A DNA stretch of 64,000 bases, from assembly GCF_000429625.1 (NCBI RefSeq), contig NZ_KE386931.1, positions 27,970 to 91,969 on the forward strand. Direction: 5' to 3'. Below, piece after piece: positions 1 through 7,486 of this stretch (the first letter of the stretch is position 1; the number at the start of each line of letters is the position of its first letter). The notes below the pieces were generated by a model, which was given only the letters and a program-made list of their open reading frames with translations, was not told the DNA's origin and searched no databases. The position numbers and the translations under genes are program-made. The stretch comes from Azospirillum halopraeferens DSM 3675. GTDB lineage: Bacteria > Pseudomonadota > Alphaproteobacteria > Azospirillales > Azospirillaceae.

Positions 1-740
1 ATGCGAGCGAGGTGCCTTCGCGAGGTCTCGAACAGAGCATCGTCCATCTCCTCCTCGCTGAATTCCTTGGCAGGCCGATCGGGATCGGCCACGTAAAAAA
101 CAGCGTCGTCAACGTTGTGCCGCTCTGAGGCCCAGCGGCTCATGATTGCCCAACGCTTTACGTGCTTTTCTTCCTTGCGCGCGCGCGCCACATGGTAAAC
201 GGCCGCCCTGTCGAGTTGCTCTTGCGCCTTGACGATTGGACCAGGGTTCGTGCCAACAATACCGTGTGCGTACGATCCCTTAGCTTCTGCTAGCGCAGCT
301 TCCCCCGGCTTCATACAGAACCAATCTGGCATGTCACCGAGTGGGGTCGTTCGTTCAACGGTCAAGTTGTAGGTAATTTGGCTCGCCGCCCCATCGACCG
401 GGGCGAACCATGTGTAGCCCATGTGCCGCTCAAGAAACGCGCGTGCAAAGAAGCGACCGAACAAATTTGAGAGCCCGCGGCGGACTTCGCGCCCTTTGCC
501 AAAACCACCGTCGCGCCACCGAAGCTCGCGAGAGCGGGCAACAAGAAGCTCACTGAAAAGAAGGAAGATCGGATTGAGCCGACCCTGGAGATCCGTCATT
601 TCGTGTAGAGCTGCAAGCCCTACTTGGTACATATCAAAAGTAATCTGCGGCGGTGGAACAAAACCGCCTGGCCCCGGTACCCTCAGCGAGGTTGGGCAAC
701 AGGCAGGAGGGTCGATGACGAAGCGGGCTTCTCTGAACAT
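1..740 (-). CDS. Hypothetical protein, C-terminus cut by the window edge
   Basis: An open frame runs from an ATG at 740 to the left edge without a stop, giving about 246 residues of the N-terminal part. An in-frame stop lies 33 bases upstream of this ATG, so the true start cannot lie far upstream. The protein is soluble-looking, with an MFREARFVID start, a charged middle (LLVARSRELRWRDGGFGKGR) and an acidic stretch rich in Glu/Asp near the cut. I recognise no family. It follows the DUF6119-type gene on the same strand with 130 bases between them, so the two may be co-transcribed. Base composition is less GC-rich than the backbone genes, as in the neighbouring gene, which suits acquired DNA. 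No function is assigned. Confidence 0.6.
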   Translation of the reverse strand, partial: MFREARFVIDPPACCPTSLRVPGPGGFVPPPQITFDMYQVGLAALHEMTDLQGRLNPIFLLFSELLVARSRELRWRDGGFGKGREVRRGLSNLFGRFFARAFLERHMGYTWFAPVDGAASQITYNLTVERTTPLGDMPDWFCMKPGEAALAEAKGSYAHGIVGTNPGPIVKAQEQLDRAAVYHVARARKEEKHVKRWAIMSRWASERHNVDDAVFYVADPDRPAKEFSEEEMDDALFETSRRHLAR

Positions 741-870
741 TATGTTCCGCTTTCTCTTGACCTGAAATCACGAGTCAGAACCGGGCATTGGCGCTGGCAG
801 GTCTGGCGCCGGCCCCTCTTGGGTCAATGCCTGAGGGATGGCGTACCGGCCGGCTCGACCCAACGCGCGG

Positions 871-2466
871 CTACGCCGCCATCGCTGCGGGACGATCAAC
901 GGCAAGGATCTTGCGTATGGCGACGCTGACGCCCATGCGCCGGAGCCGTTCGGCTGCGTTGACGACGCTTTGCTTGCTGAAAAACGGAAGTGCCGTCTTG
1001 ATGGGGTCCGCTGATTTTGTGATTATCGCGTAGACGACGCGTACGTCACCACCCGACAAGGCCTTGTCGAGCACCGCCTTGTGTGAGGCGGGGAGGTGGG
1101 AAACCGCTTGCTGGCGTAGTGCTGGATCAAAAAGCAGAGCGTCCGCGCTGTTGACGCCTTGGGCGAACAGATGGCTGAGGGAGCCGGATGCCAGCTTCCT
1201 TTTGACGTGGATCAGATCGCCGGTGAGGCTCAGGAGATCACACACCTCAATGGGATCACCGCTAATACGTACGAGCTTCTGATCCATAAGGGCGAGGTCA
1301 GCGTTTGGCGCGCTCGCGGCGCGGGCGTTGTAATCTCCTTCACGCTCATCGATATACGACACCGGAAGAGGCAGCGCGGCGTCCTCTTCCAACGCGGCCA
1401 ACCGGCGCTCAATGTCATCCACATACCCATCGGCGACTTCGAACCACTCACCAAAACTCAAAACGTAGGTTCTGTTGGCCTCTTTTGTTTCAAATACCAC
1501 GGACGAGTAGACGCTGAAAGAGTCTGCTGCCGAATCTTCGTCGTAGTAGGCGCGAATTTTTTGTCCTTTGAGAGCGTCGAGCGTCCAGTCCTGGTCAGCC
1601 GGCCGGCTGCTGATGTAGTCGGTGATGTCCAGGTCAATGTGGAGGTTCTTCGTTTTCCGCTCGGCGGGATAGCGGAAGCCGAGCACTTTCTCGTAATCGA
1701 TCAAGCGGGGCGGGGCGAGGTGCAGCTTGTCGAACGCACGGGTCTTGATCGCCTTGATGAGACGCTCGTCGAGGGCGCGTACCTGCGCCGTGTCCCTCAC
1801 CTGCGCCAAGTGGTCAACCCAAGCGAAGTGCTGGCGGTACGTGTCTATCCCATAGCGACGCAGCGCTTCGGCGCACTTGCCGGGAATACCGGCGAAGTCG
1901 ACTTTAGCCTGCACGACAAGCGCATCGCGGCCCGTAAGCCGCATCGCGAACGTCTTGTCCGAGACTTCCCCTGTTACGGCGCGCATCACATCTCGCTGCA
2001 CGTCCAAGCCAAATGTGTCTTGTGAGGTGGCGCGGCTGGCTTGAGCAACCGTGATGGTCGTGATGTCGTCGAATTGCTGCAGATCGACGCTGCGAATCCT
2101 CTCGGGGATCACCGAGTTCAACGCGACCTTGAGGCCGAAGCGCCGTTCGACGATATCGTCGCGCAGAAAGGTGTTGCCGTATCCAAAGCAAACCGCAAAC
2201 AGGCGACCGGCTGACTCGACCATTAGTACCGCGGCCGCGCTCGCCGAAGTTAGGTGGGATAGGTCGCCATCAGCGCCCTCCTCCAGAAAAGAGCGCCACT
2301 TCGGGCGGCCAATGGAAGATCGGCGCGTGTAGATGGTGCCAATGACACCGCTTTCAGCCTTCAGCCTTACCGGCTGCAGCTCGCGTGGGCTCCTGAATGC
2401 ATCGTCGTAGGTTTGGGCGTGCGCTTTGATCAGGTATATCGCGAGCTTGTGGGTCCGTTCCGGCAT
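871..2466 (-). CDS. DUF6119 / TIGR04141-type sporadically distributed protein
   Basis: The 531-residue protein begins MPERTHKLAIYLIKAHAQTY and contains a central FGYGNTFLRDDIVERRFGLK segment. This pattern matches my knowledge of the DUF6119/TIGR04141 family, which is scattered across bacteria and often sits in restriction or mobile regions. Its biochemical role is not established. There is no signal peptide or membrane segment. The ATG at 2466 is chosen because a good sigma70-type promoter ends about 30 bases upstream. The gene lies at the outer edge of the defence cargo, on the same strand as the helicase/methylase operon but separated from it by IS debris and a convergent gene. The family call is from memory of its signature and is fairly secure; a defence role is inference. 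Confidence 0.7.
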   Translation of the reverse strand: MPERTHKLAIYLIKAHAQTYDDAFRSPRELQPVRLKAESGVIGTIYTRRSSIGRPKWRSFLEEGADGDLSHLTSASAAAVLMVESAGRLFAVCFGYGNTFLRDDIVERRFGLKVALNSVIPERIRSVDLQQFDDITTITVAQASRATSQDTFGLDVQRDVMRAVTGEVSDKTFAMRLTGRDALVVQAKVDFAGIPGKCAEALRRYGIDTYRQHFAWVDHLAQVRDTAQVRALDERLIKAIKTRAFDKLHLAPPRLIDYEKVLGFRYPAERKTKNLHIDLDITDYISSRPADQDWTLDALKGQKIRAYYDEDSAADSFSVYSSVVFETKEANRTYVLSFGEWFEVADGYVDDIERRLAALEEDAALPLPVSYIDEREGDYNARAASAPNADLALMDQKLVRISGDPIEVCDLLSLTGDLIHVKRKLASGSLSHLFAQGVNSADALLFDPALRQQAVSHLPASHKAVLDKALSGGDVRVVYAIITKSADPIKTALPFFSKQSVVNAAERLRRMGVSVAIRKILAVDRPAAMAA

Positions 2467-2501
2467 GCATCATCTCGATGAGAAAGGCCGAATTCAGGCG
2501 A

Positions 2502-2530
2502 ATTTTACGCGACCTTAGTGATACATGCAA
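2502..2530 (-). promoter_or_regulatory. Sigma70-type promoter for the DUF6119-type gene
   Basis: On the minus strand TTGCAT (2525-2530) and TAAAAT (2502-2507) are separated by exactly 17 bases. Both match the -35 and -10 consensus well in an otherwise GC-rich sequence. Transcription would begin near 2495, leaving a leader of about 30 bases before the ATG at 2466. The surrounding 2470-2640 stretch is distinctly AT-rich and otherwise holds no gene. Confidence 0.5.
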
Positions 2531-2689
2531 GTGCTTTAGTTGGTTTTAAGCTGGGGCAAATACATAACGTAGTATGTTTCGCGTGGATTCACGCACACTT
2601 TACGATAACATCCGTTGGGAAAATTGTCGTTAAAGGGCTTTGGTGCGCAAGTCAGCGTGACGATGGAATTCGCTTTGGGGCAGCGGTAA

Positions 2690-3422
2690 TCAGGCGACCT
2701 TGCGAGTGACAGGCATGCCCATGCTGGTGGTGGCATTCATGACCTTGCAGCGGACCACCGCAGTGGTGCGGGGCGGGATGTTCGATTCGGCGTCCGGTGC
2801 GCGCTCGGCAATGGAACGATAGACAGGCTCGCCATCGTACGCGCCGTCGGCAAGGACCGCGCCGACCGGGCGCTCGATGCGGTCGGGCAGTGGGCCGACC
2901 GGGGAGGCGTCCCCCTCCTCGTTGCCCGTCAGCACCGAGGCGAGGATCTCGCCGATATCGGGGCAGACGGCCAGGTGCAGCTTGCGCCAGCATCGGCGAG
3001 CCGTGCCGCCATGCTTCTCCAGGTGCCATTCGCCCTTGCCGAACACTTTCAGCCCGGTGGAATCAATGACCGCGGTGACCGGCCCGTCCGGCGTCGGCAT
3101 GGCCGACGCCGCTTCCTGGTCGCCACTGCGCCGAGAGAACGTAGTGGGATCGGGCTCTGCCTTCACCTTGGCGCGAGCCTCCAGCACCTCCCGCGGCAGC
3201 TTCGCTGCGGGACTGCCCTGTATCCAGGATCCGGTCGCCCAGCGGGTCCGAGACGTCGCGGAACAGCGCCCGCTTCGGCGGCTTCCCGGCCGTGACCTTC
3301 GCCCAATGCCCCCGGCCGGGAGCCGGAATGCGGTGCTTCTCACAGATCTTGCGAAGAGCGGCGTCGGAGATGCCCGGCTCGGCGGCGACCTTGGTCATCG
3401 GCCGGGTCAGGTGAATGGACAT
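2690..3422 (-). pseudogene. Chimeric remnant: HTH-like N-terminus joined to a truncated IS5-type transposase
   Basis: Reading leftwards from an ATG at 3422, the first 60 codons encode a PMTKVAAEPGISDAALRKIC...GHWAK segment. This is a helix-turn-helix-like module found at the start of uncharacterised plasmid and phage proteins. Near 3230 the frame shifts. The other frame continues with an IS5-type DDE transposase piece (VIDSTGLKVFGKGEWHLEKH, then KLHLAV and ADGAYDGEPVYR) and stops at 2690 without the normal transposase C-terminus. The catalytic core is therefore incomplete. I could not define terminal inverted repeats or target duplications. It is best read as IS debris that broke or separated neighbouring cargo genes. 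Confidence 0.65.
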
Positions 3423-3540
3423 GGGGATCGTTTCGCGACATGGTTTCTTGCACACTCGGTTCCGGGGAGCGCGGCGGGCCCCGTCCGGCGTCTCTGTATC
3501 GCCGGACGGCCGCGTGTCCCGATCTCCTGTGGATTCCGGC

Positions 3541-4683
3541 ATGAGCGCGTATCAATACTACGAGTTCCAGGCGGTGGACCGGCCGCTGATCGCCGAGGAC
3601 CAGGCGGCGCTGCGCGCCATCTCCACGCGGGCGAGGATCACCGCCGCCAGCTTCACCAACCATTACGAATGGGGCGATCTGAAAGCGGACCCCGCCGAGA
3701 TGATGGGGCGCTGGTTCGACCTCCACGTCTCCATGGCCCACTGGTACACCCGGTCCTTCATGGTCCGGCTGCCGCGGCGTCTGTTCGATGCCGAACGGAT
3801 TCGCCCCTATGCCTGTGACGGGACGCTCCGGGCCGAGCGAAAGGGCGACGGCCTCGTGCTGGCGTTCACCGCGGACGAACTGGAGATCGACGGCGCCGAC
3901 GACGGTTCGGGATGGATGGCGGCCCTGGCCCCGCTGCGCGCCCAACTGCTGGAGGGCGACCTGCGCTGCCTCTATCTCGGGTGGTTGCTCGCCGTGCAGC
4001 GCGGCGAGGTGGGGGAGGACGATGCCGAAGCGCCCCGGCCCCCGGGTCTGTCACGGCTCGACGGCGCCTTGCGCGCCTTCGTCGAATACGTCCGGTTGGA
4101 TCAGGATCTGCTCGCCGTGGCAGCGGAGGGCGATGAGCAGACCACCGATCCGCTCACCGACGAGGCGCTCGGCGCGTTCATCCAGGCGCTCCCCGTTGCT
4201 GAGAAGGACGCGCTTCTGACGCGGCTGGCACGTGGCGACGGCGCGACGCTGCCCGGTGAACTGCGCCGCTGCTGCCGGGAGGCGCCGGGCGGCGCATCCG
4301 GTCCGGCACTGCCTGCACGCCGTGTCGGCGACCTGCTGTCCGCGGCGGAAGCCCGTGCCGAGGAGCGGCGGAGGCGCGAGGCCGAACGCGCCGCTGCCGA
4401 GCGGGCGCGCCGGGAGCGCGCCGAGGCGGAGGCCCGGCTGCGCCGCCTCGATGTCCTGGCGGCGCGGGTCGATGCCGCCTGGCTGGAGGTGGAGGACCGG
4501 ATCGAGGCCAAACGCGCCGCCGAATACGAACAAGCCGTAAACCTCCTGCTGGACCTCAAGGCGCTCGCCGAGCGCGATGGCCGGGACGAGGACTTCCGCC
4601 CTCGCATGGCGCGGCTGCGGGCCCGGCATTCTCGCAAGGGGACCCTGATCGACCGGCTCGACCGCGCCGGCCTGCCTGGGTAG
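3541..4683 (+). CDS. Uncharacterised family protein with a YYEFQAVDRPL N-terminus and C-terminal coiled coil
   Basis: The 380-residue protein starts MSAYQYYEFQAVDRPLIAED and continues with RAISTRARITAASFTNHYEW. This opening is shared by a widespread but uncharacterised bacterial family that I recognise only by sequence. Residues about 260-340 are a highly charged, Ala/Arg/Glu-rich helical stretch consistent with a coiled coil. There is no signal peptide or membrane segment. It is the only plus-strand gene in the defence cargo and converges with the HNH nuclease gene at its 3' end. The ATG at 3541 is chosen because the family similarity begins there; longer starts read through the IS remnant. 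Function unknown. Confidence 0.7.
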   Translation: MSAYQYYEFQAVDRPLIAEDQAALRAISTRARITAASFTNHYEWGDLKADPAEMMGRWFDLHVSMAHWYTRSFMVRLPRRLFDAERIRPYACDGTLRAERKGDGLVLAFTADELEIDGADDGSGWMAALAPLRAQLLEGDLRCLYLGWLLAVQRGEVGEDDAEAPRPPGLSRLDGALRAFVEYVRLDQDLLAVAAEGDEQTTDPLTDEALGAFIQALPVAEKDALLTRLARGDGATLPGELRRCCREAPGGASGPALPARRVGDLLSAAEARAEERRRREAERAAAERARRERAEAEARLRRLDVLAARVDAAWLEVEDRIEAKRAAEYEQAVNLLLDLKALAERDGRDEDFRPRMARLRARHSRKGTLIDRLDRAGLPG

Positions 4684-4766
4684 GAGGGCGTGGGACAGGA
4701 GGCTGCGAGCAGCGACGGCCGATTGCGGAGGCTCCCCGGTCAGGGGTGCCGACCTGCCGCGACGCG

Positions 4767-5531
4767 TCAAGCCGGCTTGGCAGCCTCGAACCGATGGGTG
4801 CGATGCCACGCCAGTCGCATCCTGTGCTTGTCCGTCAGCGGAATGGGCTGCTGCCAGCGGAGTTCGCCCCTGGCCGCGGTGCCCAGGCCGGGCGAGAGAA
4901 CCGGGCGCCCGGCATCGTCGAAGGTCGCGAGTCCGCGGTCGAAGGCGGCGTCCCACAGCGCCGACAGCAGCAGGCCGTTGTGGACGTTCAGCCGTTCGGC
5001 ATCGTCCGGGCAGTCCTTCCACGGGACGATGTGGGAGGCGCGCAGCAGGGCCGGATCGGTGATGCCGGTCAAGGGACAGCGCGCCTGCCAGTACGTCATC
5101 AGCCGGTCGCGGAAGATGTCCTGGCCGACGCGCTGGACGACGAGGCGCTCGGCCTCGGTGGTCCTCGGCAGGTCCTTTACGGCGTCCCGGAACGCCTCGA
5201 GCGGGCCGTCGGGCAGGGCGACGGCCAGGGCATAGACCTTGGGCAGCACCTCGTAGAGGGCGCTCAACGTGGTGAACGCGTAGCGCGCGTCGCCGGGGCC
5301 GGGCATCTCGGCGTGCGGATGCGCCAATTCCTCGACCACGCCGGCGTGGTCGATGGCGAGGAACCATGGTCCCGTCGGCCCGGCGGCGGCCAGCGCGATC
5401 GTTCCCTTCGCCGTGGTGGAGGCGTAATGCGCCCAGCCGTCCTTATCGTCCAGGCGTCGGCGGTAGCCGTTCTGCCAAGTTGCCTTCCTGCACTCCTCGG
5501 AAACGATAAAAGACTGGGGAGATTCGATCAT
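4767..5531 (-). CDS. HNH endonuclease (HNH_2-type)
   Basis: The 254-residue protein has a C-terminal HNH fold at about residues 160-220: a CPLTGITDPALLRASHIVPW segment, then a DxxNGLLLSALWDAAFDRG-type segment supplying the conserved His and Asn. The N-terminal 150 residues resemble the partner region found in HNH_2 restriction-type proteins. It would cut DNA with a metal ion. It is the last gene of the minus-strand defence operon, 49 bases after the YwgA-like gene. This position makes it a plausible DNA-cleaving effector, since neither the helicases nor the methyltransferase shows an obvious nuclease motif. The HNH assignment is firm; the target and its link to the upstream genes are inferred. 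Confidence 0.82.
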   Translation of the reverse strand: MIESPQSFIVSEECRKATWQNGYRRRLDDKDGWAHYASTTAKGTIALAAAGPTGPWFLAIDHAGVVEELAHPHAEMPGPGDARYAFTTLSALYEVLPKVYALAVALPDGPLEAFRDAVKDLPRTTEAERLVVQRVGQDIFRDRLMTYWQARCPLTGITDPALLRASHIVPWKDCPDDAERLNVHNGLLLSALWDAAFDRGLATFDDAGRPVLSPGLGTAARGELRWQQPIPLTDKHRMRLAWHRTHRFEAAKPA

Positions 5532-5580
5532 GTCGAATATTTCCCCAGCGCTTGTTATTCAAATCCACTTTTCCGGAATA

Positions 5581-6090
5581 TCAGGCGGTACGCTCCGCTG
5601 GCGGCAGGCCTATATTGGCCAGAAGCTTCTTTGCCTCATCCAGGCGGCCCCCTTCCGTCTTGGATCCTTTACGACGGCGGATCTCATTTTCCCAATCCTC
5701 GATTCGCTCAGCCGTGGCAAGCCAATGCGCGGTCGCAGCAAGTTCAAGGACCGTAACATTGGTGGCCGCCAAGGTGGGGATGAGATCCTTGGCCTTCTTG
5801 GCCAGACTCGCTTCACCGCATTCCTTCAGTTCGAAGATGCTGTAGCGGGCGCCATCGGAGTGGCGATAGCCGACACTCTCCTTCACCTTTCCGAACGCCT
5901 CGGCATCCAGGACTGCGTTGTCGAGGTCCCGCGAATAGGGGCCGTAGTGATGATAGGAGTACTCGAACCCGCTTGGCTCCGCTACCTGATCAATCAGGTA
6001 GGCAATCTTCTGGAGCCGCACCCGGCTGACCAGTCGCCCGCCGGCAGCCTCTACGATCGCTGCAACTCGATCTTCTGGCTTGTCCGTCAT
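5581..6090 (-). CDS. YwgA-like protein (HD-phosphohydrolase partner)
   Basis: The 169-residue protein carries a VSRVRLQKIAYLID segment followed by YSYHHYGPYSRDLDNAV. This matches the layout of YwgA-like proteins and is distantly like SocA/Panacea-type antitoxin domains. Its start overlaps the stop of the upstream HD gene by four bases (ATGA), so the two are translationally coupled. From memory, ywfO (HD) and ywgA are also neighbours in Bacillus subtilis, which supports a conserved two-gene unit. It may regulate or dock to the HD enzyme, but no activity is known. The family match is moderate and the role is inference. Confidence 0.62.
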   Translation of the reverse strand: MTDKPEDRVAAIVEAAGGRLVSRVRLQKIAYLIDQVAEPSGFEYSYHHYGPYSRDLDNAVLDAEAFGKVKESVGYRHSDGARYSIFELKECGEASLAKKAKDLIPTLAATNVTVLELAATAHWLATAERIEDWENEIRRRKGSKTEGGRLDEAKKLLANIGLPPAERTA

Positions 6091-7451
6091 GATGCCTTCC
6101 CCCCACCTTTGCGAGCTACGTCCCGCTCCTCCTCATCGGCGAAAAAGACGCGCGTAAAATCCTTCTTCTGCTCAAGCGCGCCGACAAGTGCGGACAATCG
6201 GCTGATCTCAGCCGGTTTCGCAGCATCCAGGATGTGCAGGCGTTTGTGCATTCTGTCCTCATCCCCACCGATCTCGGCGTAGATACCGATCTGCGCCCCA
6301 TCCACGATAACGGTACCGTTTTCAATCTGTTCCCTGAAGCGCGCCGTGATGCGACGCAACTGCTGGCGTTGGATTCCTTTATCAGACCCAAAATCTGCGA
6401 TGTCGAGCGTTTTGTACAGCCTGCGCTCCTTTAGCCGTGCCGCCATCTCGGAGACGCTTGGGTTCGATGCCTTCGACATTGCGTCGAGCGAGCCATGGAT
6501 CAGCGCGTCGTCAAGCGCCAGATAGTTGGTGACGATTTCGCCATCCGGGCCGAAGAACCGAATCAGAGGGTGATCCGGCAGCAAGCCTGAAGATGCCACC
6601 GCATTATTATCCCCGACGGCGCAGTCTGCCACCGCGCGAAGCAACTTGCCGATCATCTTCTCCACACAGCGGGTTGTCTTGTGGAAATAGACCTGCTCAT
6701 GCAGCGTGTACCGCGCCAGCAGGAACTGCTCCGCCGCCGGCAGTGCCTTGGCCGTAAGGCAGAAGGTCGGCACCCGGCGCGGCTCGTCCCCGTCCTCGTC
6801 CGGGACGTCCAGCTCAATCTCTGCGACCCGCACGTTGTCGATCAGCCAGTCGAAATCCACGGCACCGGCCCCCGTTCCGGTCATCAACCGGTCGCGGCGC
6901 AGATAGTCCAGCCGGTCAGCGTCGAAGGAGCTGGACACGATGGCGTGGTAGATGTCCTCCGGGTCTTCCTTCTCCAGAAGGGCTGCGACCTCCCCGGTGA
7001 AGCCGGGCCGGTGGCCTTCCAGCAGCGGATGGATACGCCCGTCCGGGTTGCGGATGATGTCGGCCGTCCACCGCTCATGCCGCCGCTTGACCCCGCGGGA
7101 GGCCTGGACGCCCTCAAAGGTGTGGCTGAACGGGCCATGCCCGAGGTCGTGCAGCAGGGCGGCGATCAGCGCCACCTCCGCCTTGGGGCTTTCGAACTCC
7201 TTTCCCAGCCGCTTCATCTCCCGGCGCACGACGCCCACCAGCGTGCGCGCGGTGTGGAACACGCCGATGGAGTGGGCGAAGCGGGTATGGACGGCGCCGG
7301 GAAAGGTGAACTCCGACACGCCGAGCTGCCGGATGCGGCGCAGGCGCTGGAATTCCGGCGTGTCGATCAGTCGCCAAGCCAGAGCGTCGATCGGGTCGGT
7401 CTCGTCGAAGACGATGAGACCATGCACCGGATCACGAAGCCTCTTTCCCAT
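6087..7451 (-). CDS. HD-domain phosphohydrolase, YwfO/SAMHD1-like
   Basis: The 454-residue protein opens MGKRLRDPVHGLIVFDETDP, typical of dNTP triphosphohydrolase-like HD proteins. Metal ligands are visible as His60 (HTRFAH), His101-Asp102 (LLHDLGHGPFSH) and a later Asp in SSSFDADRLDYLRRD. Family members hydrolyse nucleotides with divalent metal. The ATG at 7451 is preceded by AGGA seven bases upstream. A GTG at 7490 overlapping the methylase stop (GTGA) is the alternative, but it has no Shine-Dalgarno match. The gene is coupled to the YwgA-like gene downstream. In a defence operon a dNTPase could starve phage replication; that role is inference, the fold is firm. Confidence 0.82.
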   Translation of the reverse strand: MGKRLRDPVHGLIVFDETDPIDALAWRLIDTPEFQRLRRIRQLGVSEFTFPGAVHTRFAHSIGVFHTARTLVGVVRREMKRLGKEFESPKAEVALIAALLHDLGHGPFSHTFEGVQASRGVKRRHERWTADIIRNPDGRIHPLLEGHRPGFTGEVAALLEKEDPEDIYHAIVSSSFDADRLDYLRRDRLMTGTGAGAVDFDWLIDNVRVAEIELDVPDEDGDEPRRVPTFCLTAKALPAAEQFLLARYTLHEQVYFHKTTRCVEKMIGKLLRAVADCAVGDNNAVASSGLLPDHPLIRFFGPDGEIVTNYLALDDALIHGSLDAMSKASNPSVSEMAARLKERRLYKTLDIADFGSDKGIQRQQLRRITARFREQIENGTVIVDGAQIGIYAEIGGDEDRMHKRLHILDAAKPAEISRLSALVGALEQKKDFTRVFFADEEERDVARKGGGKAS

Positions 7452-7486
7452 CGCCCCATCCTGAACGGTTGTGCCGATGGAAACTA

